Assembly (NCBI RefSeq): GCF_019511525.1
Contig: NZ_JAEUAT010000017.1
Span: 62,001 to 126,000, forward strand
Reading direction: 5' to 3'
DNA length: 64,000 bases
DNA from: Rhizobium cauense
GTDB lineage: Bacteria; Pseudomonadota; Alphaproteobacteria; Rhizobiales; Rhizobiaceae
Part shown: positions 1 through 8,994 of the stretch, in pieces
Numbering within the stretch: the stretch's first letter is position 1
Layout: each line of letters starts with the position of its first letter
Position numbers and translations under genes: made by a program
The notes under the pieces: generated by a model
Told to the model about the DNA's origin: nothing
The model's database searches: none
Seen by the model: the letters and a program-made list of their open reading frames with translations, nothing else

Positions 1-785
1 TGCAAATTCGTCCCGGCAGGAACCTCCGCGGCAATGCGGGCAATGGCGGGAAGCGCCGTCTCGTCGCCGACCAGGAGGATCGACTGCGCGATCGGCAGAC
101 TGCCACCGCCCGGTCCCAATAAGGCGACCCTTTGTCCGGGCTGAGCGTCCCTAGCAAAGTCCGCCCCTGGTGTTTTGACACCTGGGGCTGGATGCTGCAG
201 GAAATCGATCGAGACTTCCCCTCTGTCGACGTCGAAAGCGCGAATCGTATAGACCCGAACCAGCAGCTCGTCGTCTCCCTCCGGCCAGGCCACCCGGCCA
301 TCGGGACGTACCCCTGGCCAGATCGGCGCTCGGCCCTTGGGTGGTACGAGCAACCGGACGTGCATGTCGCCGCCGATGAACGGCGCCAACTCGGCGCAAT
401 GAAATACCACCCGGCGCATGTTAGGTGTCACGTCCTCGCAGCGCAGAACCGTCGCCTCATGAATGTTCGGCAGTAGGGCGAGCGAAGCGGGTTCCGACCA
501 AGTTAGCTCAAGAGGATCCTCGCCTGCAAAGTAGAAGAGGTGTTCAGCGACTATCGTGCGGCTTATCTGCAATGCCCGCTCGGTTGGGCACGCAAGCTCG
601 ATCATCAGTTTATGATCCTGTGCGAAAATGGTCGCGGTTCCCCCTTCGCTCGTCAGGACGGCGCCATTCCCACTTCGCTGAACCTCAGCGTGCTCCACAA
701 AGTGCTCGCAGATCTCACCGAGCATGGCTAAGGCGTCGGTAGCAACCGCGATGCCGGTAAGCTTGAATTCCAAAGCAGTTGTCAT
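1..785 (-). CDS. Siderophore-interacting protein (ferric-siderophore reductase, SIP/DUF2218), 3' end outside window
   Basis: Reading the minus strand from an ATG at 785 gives 261 open codons that run off the window edge, so the C-terminus is missing. The N-terminal ~90 residues resemble DUF2218 (MTTALEFKLTGIAVATD..., later FAQDHKLMIELACP). The rest resembles the FAD-binding SIP domain of ViuB/YqjH-type reductases, with RVYTIRAFD (FAD-binding RxYT), a GPGGG turn and LVGDETALPAIARI, the nucleotide-binding part. The family reduces Fe(III)-siderophores in the cytoplasm to release iron. It is the last visible gene of the minus-strand uptake operon, 8 bp after the ATPase stop, which fits release of iron after import. 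The family assignment is firm; the siderophore is unknown. Confidence 0.9.
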   Translation of the reverse strand, partial: MTTALEFKLTGIAVATDALAMLGEICEHFVEHAEVQRSGNGAVLTSEGGTATIFAQDHKLMIELACPTERALQISRTIVAEHLFYFAGEDPLELTWSEPASLALLPNIHEATVLRCEDVTPNMRRVVFHCAELAPFIGGDMHVRLLVPPKGRAPIWPGVRPDGRVAWPEGDDELLVRVYTIRAFDVDRGEVSIDFLQHPAPGVKTPGADFARDAQPGQRVALLGPGGGSLPIAQSILLVGDETALPAIARIAAEVPAGTNL

Positions 786-793
786 CGGTACTC

Positions 794-1621
794 CTATCGA
801 AACATGCCGTCCTCAGCATTCGCAGTCGCGATGCGGTGGCGACCAATTGGCAGCATGATTGGTCGCCCAGAAGTCGGGTCGGTTATAATGCGGCTCTCCA
901 GCCCGAAAACATCCAGCACATTGTCTTCTGTCAGGACGTCTTCCGGCGCACCGCAGACGTGGATGCGCCCTTCCCGCATAGCGACAAGAAAGTCCGCATA
1001 ACGTGCCGCGAGATTTAGATCATGCAGCACCATGACGACCGTCGTGGCTCGCGAATGGTTGAGATCACTAAGGAGGTCCAGGACCTCAACCTGGTGACTG
1101 ATGTCCAGGAAAGTTGTTGGTTCGTCGAGCAGGAGAATATCCGTCTCCTGAGCCAGCGCCATGGCGATCCAGACGCGTTGCCTCTGCCCCCCCGAAAGCT
1201 CGTCGACCGACCGTTCGGCAAGTTCCGTGGTTTTCGTCGCTGAAAGCGCGCGGTCAACGGCTTCATCATCCTTGCGCGTCCAGCGTGAGAAGAGGCGTTG
1301 GTGCGGATGCCGACCTCGGCTGACCAGATCGGCAACAGTGATCCCTTCAGGAGCAACAGGTGACTGCGGCAATAGCCCCAACGTCCGGGCGAGCTCTCTG
1401 GAGGGCGTATTATGAACCGACCGGCCATCGAGGACGACGTGTCCCTGTCGGGGCGCCAACAGCCGGGACATGGCACGCAGTAACGTCGACTTTCCGCAAG
1501 CATTCGCTCCGACGATGGCTGTTATTTTGCCCGGTGGAACGGCAAGGTCGAGCCCGTGGAGAATATCGGTCTCACCGTAGCCGGCACGCAGCGCCGTTGC
1601 TGTAAGGGTATGGACGGTCAC
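794..1621 (-). CDS. Iron-siderophore ABC transporter ATP-binding protein (FecE/FepC family), system 1
   Basis: A 275-residue cytoplasmic ABC ATPase. Walker A is GANACGKST at about residues 38-46, with Ala where most relatives have Gly/Asn-Gly. The signature is LSGGQRQR (142-149), Walker B is ILLLDEPTT (162-170) and the H-loop lies in VVMVLHDLN. The motif QSPVAPEGITVADLVSRGRHPH is typical of the siderophore/haem/B12 importer subfamily. It should power the two FecCD permeases encoded just upstream. Its start overlaps the preceding permease stop by 4 bp (1618-1621), so translation is probably coupled. The length is normal for the family. Confidence 0.93.
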   Translation of the reverse strand: MTVHTLTATALRAGYGETDILHGLDLAVPPGKITAIVGANACGKSTLLRAMSRLLAPRQGHVVLDGRSVHNTPSRELARTLGLLPQSPVAPEGITVADLVSRGRHPHQRLFSRWTRKDDEAVDRALSATKTTELAERSVDELSGGQRQRVWIAMALAQETDILLLDEPTTFLDISHQVEVLDLLSDLNHSRATTVVMVLHDLNLAARYADFLVAMREGRIHVCGAPEDVLTEDNVLDVFGLESRIITDPTSGRPIMLPIGRHRIATANAEDGMFR

Positions 1622-2652
1622 GACGAGCCTCCGATCCTGTTGGCGCGCACGATGAGAACAATGAGGTAGGGAGCTCCCAGTACGCCGGTCACGATACCGA
1701 CGGGATAACGACCCGGCAGAAGAAACTGCCCTGCATAGTCGCCCGCAAGGACCAGCACGGCCCCGATCAGTGCAGCAGCAATCAGGACCGGTCCATTGCT
1801 CCCGACGATGCGAGCCGCAATCGGTCCGGAGAGGAAGGCCACGAAGGCAATCGGACCCGTGACCGCGGTTGCCGAAGCGATCATGCCGACAGCCGCAACG
1901 ATGATGATGACACGGGTGCGGGATACGCTGACACCGAGAGCCGCGGCGGTAGCATCCCCCAGGCGCAATGCCTCTAGATCACGCGCGCGGCTGAGCAAAA
2001 CCCCACCAAAGACCAAGAGCGCCATTAGCAGAGGAGCAGCCTGCGCAAGCTGCGCACCGTTCACGCTACCGGTCAGCCACCGAACTGCCTCTTGAAGGCT
2101 CCAGGCGGGTGCTTGAGAGAGGGTATAGGCAATGAAGCTTTCAAGCATGGCCGATACGCCTATGCCGACGAGAATGAGGCGGGTCCCGGAGACACCGTTT
2201 CGGTACGACAGCCTATAAACGACAAGCGCAACGCCGAGGCCCGCGACGATTGCAAGTATCGAGACAACCGGCCCCTTCAGCGACAGCACGACAATAGCAA
2301 AGACCGCCGCAGCGCTGGCACCGGAACTGATGCCGATGATGTCCGGGCTTGCGAGTGGATTGCGCAGCATGACCTGAAAGGCTACACCGCCAAGGCCGAA
2401 ACTGAGACCCGCGAGCACGGAGATTACGGCGCGCGGCAGCCTGAGTTGGCCAACAGTGAACGCTGCGCCCGGCACATTTTCGCCAAGCAGAACGCGGATG
2501 ACTTCGCCAGGTGGCGTCAAAGACTGGCCGTACGATAGAGCAAGCGCAAAAATCGCGACGACAATCGCAATCAGGGCAGCTATCAAAACTCTCTGTTTGC
2601 GCGAGCGGCGAAGACGATTGATTACGATACGGTCGAGAGACGCAGAACTCAT
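1618..2652 (-). CDS. FecCD-family siderophore ABC transporter permease, system 1 (second permease)
   Basis: A polytopic inner-membrane permease of 344 residues starting MSSASLDRIVINRLRRS. A longer reading to 2919 exists, but the ATG at 2652 gives the normal family length and sits 2 bp after the upstream permease stop. FecCD hallmarks are RLPRAVISVLAGLSFGLGGVAFQ, the NPLASPDIIGISSGA motif, LVGIGVSAML, WLTGSVNGAQ, the GPIAFVAFLSGPIAARI segment that contacts the ATPase, and the C-terminal PVGIVTGVLGAPYLI. It pairs with the 2655-3686 permease to form the heterodimeric membrane channel for ferric-siderophore import. Confidence 0.93.
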   Translation of the reverse strand: MSSASLDRIVINRLRRSRKQRVLIAALIAIVVAIFALALSYGQSLTPPGEVIRVLLGENVPGAAFTVGQLRLPRAVISVLAGLSFGLGGVAFQVMLRNPLASPDIIGISSGASAAAVFAIVVLSLKGPVVSILAIVAGLGVALVVYRLSYRNGVSGTRLILVGIGVSAMLESFIAYTLSQAPAWSLQEAVRWLTGSVNGAQLAQAAPLLMALLVFGGVLLSRARDLEALRLGDATAAALGVSVSRTRVIIIVAAVGMIASATAVTGPIAFVAFLSGPIAARIVGSNGPVLIAAALIGAVLVLAGDYAGQFLLPGRYPVGIVTGVLGAPYLIVLIVRANRIGGSS

Positions 2653-2654
2653 CG

Positions 2655-3686
2655 TCAAAGCTCCCGCACCCGCTGACGTCGGACGATTGCGATGAAAAAC
2701 GGCGCGCCAACGAGCGCCGTTACGATTCCGACATCCAGTTCGGCGGGCCTTGCAACGATGCGGCCGACAATGTCTGCAGCCACCAAGAGGCATGCGCCGG
2801 CGACAGTGGCAAAGGGCAGGAGCCAGCGATGGTCGACACCGACGAGCTGGCGGCAAAGATGTGGTACGACGAGACCCACAAAGCCAATCGGGCCACATAT
2901 TGCGGTCGTCGCTCCACAAAGTAATATGGCGCCAAGCGATGCAACGGCGCGCGCCAGTGCCACGCGCTCTCCAAGTCCAGCCGCCAGTTCATCGCCAAGC
3001 GCGAGTGAGTTCAACTTGCGAGCTGACAGGAGACTTACCGCAAAGCCTATCACAAGGAAGGGCAACACTGGCATGATGCGCTCGAACGTTGCTCCTCCTA
3101 CTCCGCCTATCTGCCACGACCGTATGCCTCCGGCGATGTCGTTTCGCGGCAAAACAACTGCAATGACCAGGGAGGAGAAGGCAACGGAGGTTGCCGCGCC
3201 GGCAAGCGCCAGCTTCAAAGGCGTTGCTTTGCCTCGCCCCAACGAACCGATGCAATAGACGAATACTGCCGCGCAGCCGGCACCAAGAATTGCGGTCCAG
3301 ATATAGGCTTCGGCTGAAGTGATGTTGAACCAGGCGACACCGATGACCACGGCCAGTGATGCACCCATATTCACTCCCAGAATACCGGGATCGGCGAGAG
3401 GATTGCGCGTCACCCCCTGCATGACTGCTCCAGACAACCCAAGCGCTGCACCGGCAACCACCGCAAGCAGTGTCCGCGGAATACGCACAGTGACCGCCGC
3501 CCGCCCTATGGTATCCACCTTCCCAGCGAGTGCCTCGCTGATGTCGAACCAGCCTACCGAACGAGTGCCGACCATTACCGAGGTCGCGCAAAGCACCAGG
3601 AGCAGTGTGCCTAACCCGAGTAGCCAGGGGCCTCGAGCCGGGTTTGCACCGGCCGATGCTGGCGTTTGTGTACCGGGAGCTGTCAT
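2655..3686 (-). CDS. FecCD-family siderophore ABC transporter permease, system 1 (first permease)
   Basis: A polytopic permease of 343 residues. A short proline/alanine-rich N-terminus is followed by about ten hydrophobic segments. Family motifs are RIPRTLLAVVAGAALGLSGAVMQG, NPLADPGILGVNMGASLAV, LALAGAATSVAF, GGIRSWQIGG, the coupling segment GPIGFVGLVVPHLCRQLVG and the terminal DVGIVTALVGAPFFI. It overlaps the substrate-binding protein gene by 4 bp and is followed after 2 bp by the second permease, so the genes form one transcription unit. The specificity of system 1 cannot be read from the permeases. Confidence 0.93.
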   Translation of the reverse strand: MTAPGTQTPASAGANPARGPWLLGLGTLLLVLCATSVMVGTRSVGWFDISEALAGKVDTIGRAAVTVRIPRTLLAVVAGAALGLSGAVMQGVTRNPLADPGILGVNMGASLAVVIGVAWFNITSAEAYIWTAILGAGCAAVFVYCIGSLGRGKATPLKLALAGAATSVAFSSLVIAVVLPRNDIAGGIRSWQIGGVGGATFERIMPVLPFLVIGFAVSLLSARKLNSLALGDELAAGLGERVALARAVASLGAILLCGATTAICGPIGFVGLVVPHLCRQLVGVDHRWLLPFATVAGACLLVAADIVGRIVARPAELDVGIVTALVGAPFFIAIVRRQRVREL

Positions 3687-4693
3687 TGCGGCTTTCTGGG
3701 CAACGCGCCGGCCGCTTCAGCCAGCAGGGCGACGTAATCCTTCAGGACCCAGGAAATTGAGAGTGGCGTCGGGTTTGCCGCCGTACCAAGTGGGTTTCGC
3801 CCGAGCGCAACGAGGGCACCTCTCTCAACAGCGGGCATTCTGGCCGTCAACGGGTTCTTCCTCAGCGCAGCGAGCAATTGCTGATCACCGTATGTCACGA
3901 CGAGGTCGACGTCATCGAACGAGTCGATCTGCTCGGCGCTGACCGAACCTGCAAACTTGCCGGGGATGGAGGCCTCCGTGACACTTCTTGGAGATTTCAG
4001 CCCGAGATCGGCGAAGAACTTCACGCGAGAATCGTTTGTCGTGTAAAAATTGACGGTACTGAGATCCGATGCATTCAGGTGGGTTATGAACATGGCAGAC
4101 TTGCCACGGAGTTGCGGAAAGCCAGCGACGGTTTGGGCAATGTTGGCCTCGATTTTCCTGATCAGTGCTTCTCCCTCACTCGACATCCCGAGCCCTGCAC
4201 TGTTGTAGCGGATCATCTCGCGCCAGTCGGTGGACCAGGGTGCCTGCGGATAGGCAACAACCGGAGCAATCTGGCTCAGTGTGTCGTAGTCCGACTGGCT
4301 GAGACCGGAATAGGCCGCCAGGATGACATCGGGTTCAGTGGCAGCGACGGCCTCGAAGTCAATGCCATCGCCTTCGTCGAAAAGCCTTGGCTTGTCTGCA
4401 TGGAGTTCGGCAAGTCTCTCGGAGACCCACGGCAAAAGCCCATCGCCATCGTCATCGCCAAAGTTCGCCGCGGCGAAACCAACCGGCACGATTCCCAGTG
4501 CCAACGGCACTTCGTGGTTCGCCCAGGCGACTGTTGCCACTCGTTGCGGCTTCTTGGAAATGACGGTCGTTCCGAAAGCATGCTTTATGGTGATTGGATA
4601 GGTCGTCTCCTCCCCAGCCAACACACCTCCAGCCGAAATCAGCAAGAGGTAGAGTGCCGCCAGTCGCGCGACAAGAAGACCGATTTGCTGCAA
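3683..4693 (-). CDS. Periplasmic iron-siderophore-binding protein (FepB/FhuD class), system 1
   Basis: A 336-residue class III (TroA/BtuF fold) solute-binding protein with an N-terminal signal peptide (hydrophobic LAALYLLLISAGGVLAGEE). It has the usual opening ITIKHAFGTTVISKKPQRVATVAW, then VDLVVTYGD and a helical linker between lobes. The only reasonable in-frame start is a TTG at 4693, preceded by GGAG at a suitable distance. It would take the siderophore released by the outer-membrane receptor and pass it to the FecCD permeases. It is the first gene of the minus-strand operon and diverges from the receptor gene across about 240 bp, which must hold promoters for both. Confidence 0.9.
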   Translation of the reverse strand: MQQIGLLVARLAALYLLLISAGGVLAGEETTYPITIKHAFGTTVISKKPQRVATVAWANHEVPLALGIVPVGFAAANFGDDDGDGLLPWVSERLAELHADKPRLFDEGDGIDFEAVAATEPDVILAAYSGLSQSDYDTLSQIAPVVAYPQAPWSTDWREMIRYNSAGLGMSSEGEALIRKIEANIAQTVAGFPQLRGKSAMFITHLNASDLSTVNFYTTNDSRVKFFADLGLKSPRSVTEASIPGKFAGSVSAEQIDSFDDVDLVVTYGDQQLLAALRKNPLTARMPAVERGALVALGRNPLGTAANPTPLSISWVLKDYVALLAEAAGALPRKPQ

Positions 4694-4932
4694 AGCTCCA
4701 GCTCCACTGTTGTTTTAAGTGGACTTCCAGTCTCAGGTTCAAACAGCGACGTCAACAGGCGAGTCTGCGCTTGTACGACACTGATGCGAGATTCCCGTTG
4801 GTTTCTACAAAGCCGGTTTTTTCTACAATACTGGACATTATTCCTCAAGTTAATAGCCGTCGTGGGACCTGGCCGAAGCGATCGATCGCTGCCGCCAGTT
4901 ACGGTCGGATGGGTTTTCTACTGGAACTAAAA

Positions 4933-7068
4933 ATGAACATCGTTAGCATTGGCAGCCGCACTCAAAAGATATCTCTTCGCTTCCGCAACGCCCTCCTTCT
5001 GGGCTGCACGGCTCTCGTTGCACTCTCGCCGACCGTATTGCTCGGCCAGGAGGCTGCTAATGCAGGAACCACCACTCCTCTAGAACCAATTGTTCTCCAG
5101 GGCGTGGGAATTGGTCTCGACGTGGCAAACGATTCCAAATCGATCGTTGCGAAAGACACGACCGGCGGTGGAAGGATGGCAACGCCCATCCTGGATACAC
5201 CTGCCTCGGTCTCCGTCATCACGTCGAAGGAGATCCAGGAACGGGCGGCAGAGAGCGTCGAACAGGTCCTACAATACACTTCTGGTGTCACCACGGACTT
5301 CTACGGCTCTGACGATCGGTTCGATTACTTCAAGATCCGCGGTTTCGATGCCCTGATGTACCGCGACGGCCTGGTCATTGGCAGACCATTTGGCGGGCTG
5401 CGTGAGGAGCCATTTGCCTTTGAGCGCGTCGAGGTCCTGAAGGGGGCAAACTCCGCCGGCTTTGGCGTTTCTGACCCCGGCGGTGCCGTAAACTATGTGA
5501 CGAAGCGACCCAGAAGTGAACGTTTCGGTGAGGTCTACGCTACCGGCGGCTCCTTTGATCATGGAGAAACGGGGCTAGACTTCGGCGACAATATCACCGC
5601 GGACGACACGCTGTCCTATCGCATTACAGGCAAGTTCAAGCGATCTGACGAAGAATACGACTATTCAAGGGACGACGAGAACTTCATCATGGGCGGACTG
5701 ACCTGGCGTCCGGGCGACGACACGAGCCTGTCGGTCGTTTTTGACCACCTGGACCGTGATGGCGTGCCAGGTAGCGGCGGTCATCCTGTCGGCACGGACT
5801 TCTCCAGAGACCGTTTCTTCGGAGAGCCCGATTTCAACTACCGCGACATCAACCGAAATACCGTCAGTGTCTTTCTTGATCACGACTTTGGTGACGGTCT
5901 GACTTTCAGTTCAAATGCGCGCTATAGCAGATCTCGGTCGAATTTCGGCTATGCGTACATTTCAAGCACCCCCACTGACGGCTCAACGATCGCCGACCGC
6001 GCCTTTTTTGCGAACGACGGCTCCGACAAGCAATTCATTGTTGATGCGCATGTACAGTATGACGCGAGCATAGAGAACCTTGCGAGCCGCACGCTGTTGG
6101 GCGTTGAATACAACACCTACAACACCGATAGCGCCAATTTTTGGGGAGCGGCTCCAGGCATCGACTGGACCAATCCAGTTTATACCGGTGCGCCAGCGTC
6201 CGTGCCAATCTTCGCAAACACCCGAGATGACCAGAAGACCAGGGGGATCTACCTTCAGGAGGAACTCACCTTGTTCGACAGGGTGATTGCAACTGTGGGC
6301 CTGCGAAATGACTGGCTTGACCTTGACGAAACCGACAAGCTTTCAGGCTCCACGTCGACCGGCGATTTCAGCGAATTCACGAAGCGCCTTGGCCTGACCT
6401 ACAAGATTACCGATGAGCTTGCAGCCTACGCAAGCTATGCTGAATCCGTTGCTCCGCCACAAGTCGGGACCGACCCGGAAACCGGAAAACAGTACGAGGT
6501 CGGGATTAAATACCAGCCAACCGACTTCCCGGCGATATTCACAGCGGCCGTGTACGACCTGACCAAGGAAAATATCACGGTGACTGATCCTGCAACGTTC
6601 CTCCAGTCTTCGATTGGCAAAGTCCGGCATCGGGGGATAGATCTCGAAGCCAAGGCTGAAATAACAAATAATATCAGCGTGATCGGTGCATATTCTTATA
6701 TAGATTCTAATATCGTCGAGAACGGAACGGGAGGCAACGAAGGCAATCGTCTTGCGCTCGTACCGGCACATTTCGCGTCGGCATGGGCGACGTATACGCT
6801 GGATGGAAATGGAACCCGCGGAGACATGACGTTCGGGGTCGGCTCTCGCTATACCGGCTCCTACTATTTCAGCGACGCGAATACCTCCAAATCAAAGGCG
6901 AACGTCGTGTTCGACGCTTCGTTCACCTACAATATCCAGGAAAACACCACCTTCCAGGTCAATGTCAGCAATATCTTTGACGAAAAGCATGTCGCCTATG
7001 GCGGTTTCGGGGCAGACTTTTACAATCCAGGGCGTGCGATCTACGCGTCTCTACGCCAGACTTGGTGA
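4933..7068 (+). CDS. TonB-dependent siderophore receptor, system 1
   Basis: A 711-residue outer-membrane receptor. The ATG at 4933 gives a typical signal peptide (MNIVSIGSRTQK..., hydrophobic core, cleavage near LLGQEA); another ATG at 4909 adds eight residues. The plug domain follows: DTPASVSVITSKEIQERAAESVEQVLQYTSGV, the FKIRGF motif, RVEVLKGANSAGFGVSDPGGAVNYVTKRP. The beta-barrel ends in the canonical aromatic terminus (YASLRQTW). Segments such as YAAYASYAES, GKQYEVGIKYQP and FDEKHVAYGGFG mark the FhuA/ferrichrome-type receptor class. It faces away from the ABC operon and is probably co-regulated by the AraC protein encoded downstream. The ligand is unknown. Confidence 0.93.
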   Translation: MNIVSIGSRTQKISLRFRNALLLGCTALVALSPTVLLGQEAANAGTTTPLEPIVLQGVGIGLDVANDSKSIVAKDTTGGGRMATPILDTPASVSVITSKEIQERAAESVEQVLQYTSGVTTDFYGSDDRFDYFKIRGFDALMYRDGLVIGRPFGGLREEPFAFERVEVLKGANSAGFGVSDPGGAVNYVTKRPRSERFGEVYATGGSFDHGETGLDFGDNITADDTLSYRITGKFKRSDEEYDYSRDDENFIMGGLTWRPGDDTSLSVVFDHLDRDGVPGSGGHPVGTDFSRDRFFGEPDFNYRDINRNTVSVFLDHDFGDGLTFSSNARYSRSRSNFGYAYISSTPTDGSTIADRAFFANDGSDKQFIVDAHVQYDASIENLASRTLLGVEYNTYNTDSANFWGAAPGIDWTNPVYTGAPASVPIFANTRDDQKTRGIYLQEELTLFDRVIATVGLRNDWLDLDETDKLSGSTSTGDFSEFTKRLGLTYKITDELAAYASYAESVAPPQVGTDPETGKQYEVGIKYQPTDFPAIFTAAVYDLTKENITVTDPATFLQSSIGKVRHRGIDLEAKAEITNNISVIGAYSYIDSNIVENGTGGNEGNRLALVPAHFASAWATYTLDGNGTRGDMTFGVGSRYTGSYYFSDANTSKSKANVVFDASFTYNIQENTTFQVNVSNIFDEKHVAYGGFGADFYNPGRAIYASLRQTW

Positions 7069-7075
7069 TCACGCG

Positions 7076-7100
7076 GCCCGTTTCCGATCTGGGAGCGGGC
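7076..7100. terminator. Candidate bidirectional terminator hairpin between receptor and AraC gene
   Basis: GCCCGTTTCC (7076-7085) can pair with GGGAGCGGGC (7091-7100) around a 5-nt loop, ten pairs including two G-T wobbles. It lies in the 45-bp gap between two convergent genes. There is no clear T-tract on either side, so efficiency is uncertain. Confidence 0.4.
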
Positions 7101-7113
7101 GAACTCCTCACGG

Positions 7114-7992
7114 TCAACGATGCAATTGACTCCGACGCCAGGCAGCGGGCGTGTCGCCCGCAATCTGACGGAAAACCTTGGTCAGGTGCGCCTGGTCTGA
7201 AAAATCAAGCTGGGCCGCAATGTCGGCCACTGCCAGATCGCTCTCCGCAAGCAAGCGTTTGGCATGGTCGATGCGTTTCCCCAACTGCCACTGCAGTGGT
7301 GTTTTGCCGGTTGTCTGCTTGAAGACATTCGTGAACCAGCTTTCCGAAAGCCCAACGATATCAGCCATTTCGGCAACGGTCAGGCGGCAATCGGCCGGTC
7401 TGTCCATGCGGGCGACAAGCTTGTTCATCTGAGCCTGTGTGAGCCTGCCGCTGGGCGGCGCTTCCACATTCTCACGCGAAATATCAAGCAAGCCGGCGAC
7501 GATGCTGCCGACCAGGTTTTCGCCATAAACCTCATGCCTTGACGGTGAGGCGACCTCATCGACCACCAAGCGGGCGAGTGTTTCGATAGCCCCGACATCC
7601 TGAACCTCGGCTGGCCGTCGTAACGCGGTCATTGCAACCGAAGCCCCAACGGACGGAGCGAGGTACTTCAGCAGCTTATCTTTATGCAGGTGAACATTGA
7701 GATGAGAAAACCGGTGTGTTGCGCCGCTGGTCGTCCACATCGGCATACCAGGTGGTACATAGACGGCTCTCGCCATGGGACGGTAGTGCTGCCGGAACTC
7801 ACCGTCACTGTTCGACAGACGCACATGAGGAGAGACGTCGTTGAAGAAAATCATGATCCGAGGGTCATTGGACAAGTAATAGCCTTTGGCGCCAGCCTGG
7901 CTTTCCGCCTCCCAGAGAACGCTTACGAGGCCGTCAAACTGACGCCACTTGACGGGAGCTACGACCCGTATGCCCTCGGTGTGCCAGTCCAT
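7114..7992 (-). CDS. AraC-family transcriptional regulator of siderophore uptake system 1
   Basis: The N-terminal ~190 residues form a ligand-sensing region without recognisable motifs beyond YVPPGMPMWTTSG and a cupin-like HLNVHL. The C-terminal ~100 residues carry two helix-turn-helix motifs: CRLTVAEMADIVGLSESWFTNVFKQTTG and DLAVADIAAQLDFSDQAHLTKVFRQIAGDTPAAWRR. I use the ATG at 7992; a TTG at 8010 would add six residues, and neither has a strong ribosome-binding site. Known AraC proteins beside siderophore receptors (PchR, RhrA types) activate uptake genes when the ferric siderophore is present. Its place after the receptor and near the ABC operon suggests the same role here, which is inference. 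Confidence 0.88.
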   Translation of the reverse strand: MDWHTEGIRVVAPVKWRQFDGLVSVLWEAESQAGAKGYYLSNDPRIMIFFNDVSPHVRLSNSDGEFRQHYRPMARAVYVPPGMPMWTTSGATHRFSHLNVHLHKDKLLKYLAPSVGASVAMTALRRPAEVQDVGAIETLARLVVDEVASPSRHEVYGENLVGSIVAGLLDISRENVEAPPSGRLTQAQMNKLVARMDRPADCRLTVAEMADIVGLSESWFTNVFKQTTGKTPLQWQLGKRIDHAKRLLAESDLAVADIAAQLDFSDQAHLTKVFRQIAGDTPAAWRRSQLHR

Positions 7993-8178
7993 GGAATGCC
8001 AGAAGCCCAACCTAGAAATCCACCCTTTTCACCTAGACAACCGCTCTCGCCAGGAACCGGCGTAATGCTCCGCTTCCATGTCATGAACTACCGTCGCCCT
8101 TTAAACACAAATAATATGATCACAACAATCATATTTTAATCAGGGCAACTGGCTGCGGGCTAGCAACACAGCCGAAAG

Positions 8179-8994
8179 CTACGCCAGCATGGGAACAGAC
8201 GAGCGCATCAGTGGCAAGCAAAGGGGCGTTCCATCGGCAGGATGTGGGATTACCATCGCATCAATGCCGAAAACAGCGCGGATCAGTTCCGGCTTCAGAA
8301 GGTCAGCGGGCCTACCCGCTGCGTGAATGCCGCCTCCGGCCACGGCTATGATCTGATCGGCATACTGAGCGGCGTGATTGAGATCATGGACAACCATGAC
8401 GATGGTGCGGCCAGCCGTTTCGTTCAGCTCCTTCAGCAGTTGCAGAACTTCCAGTTGATGGGCGATGTCGAGATAGGTCGTCGGCTCATCGAGTAACAGG
8501 ATCGGTGTCTCCTGTGCCAGTGCCATGGCGATCCATGCACGCTGACGTTGCCCACCGGAGAGACGGTCAAGCGGGCGATCGGCAAGACCAGCAAGCCCAG
8601 TCGCAACAAGCGATGCCTCGACGATCTCCTCGTCCTGCCGAGTTGTGCGGGACAGGAGGCCCTTATGGGGATGGCGCCCGAACCGGCAAAGCTGGCGCAC
8701 GGTAAGACCGTCTGGGGACGCTGGGCTCTGCGGCAGCAGCGCCAGCGTCTGGGCAATCACCCTTCCGGGCACGGTTGCGATTGCCTTGCCGTCCAACGTC
8801 ACCACGCCATCGAGGGGTCTAACAATGCGGCCGAGTGCACGCAAAAGCGTCGACTTGCCTGAGCCGTTGGCGCCTATCAGGGCCGTGATCTTCCCAACTG
8901 GGATGGTGACATCAACATTCTCGAGTACTTTGGTCGTGGTATAGCCGAGCGTCAGGCTCTTCGCCGAGAGGCGCGGCTGAGCGACATCATTCAT
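8179..8994 (-). CDS. Iron-siderophore ABC transporter ATP-binding protein (FecE-like), system 2
   Basis: A 271-residue ABC ATPase. Walker A is GANGSGKST (41-49), the signature LSGGQRQR (145-152), Walker B ILLLDEPTT (165-173), with the H-loop in VVHDLNHAAQYAD. It is a close relative of the system 1 ATPase and shares the QSPASPDGLTVRQLCRFGRHPH block, but has a canonical P-loop. Its start overlaps the adjacent permease stop by 8 bp. It is the last gene of the FecABCDE-like minus-strand set (receptor, binding protein, two permeases, ATPase). Confidence 0.93.
   Translation of the reverse strand: MNDVAQPRLSAKSLTLGYTTTKVLENVDVTIPVGKITALIGANGSGKSTLLRALGRIVRPLDGVVTLDGKAIATVPGRVIAQTLALLPQSPASPDGLTVRQLCRFGRHPHKGLLSRTTRQDEEIVEASLVATGLAGLADRPLDRLSGGQRQRAWIAMALAQETPILLLDEPTTYLDIAHQLEVLQLLKELNETAGRTIVMVVHDLNHAAQYADQIIAVAGGGIHAAGRPADLLKPELIRAVFGIDAMVIPHPADGTPLCLPLMRSSVPMLA

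Noticed and set aside
4824..4829. TACAAT as a -10 box of the system 1 receptor
   Set aside because: No acceptable -35 at 16-18 bp; a stand-alone hexamer is not enough evidence.
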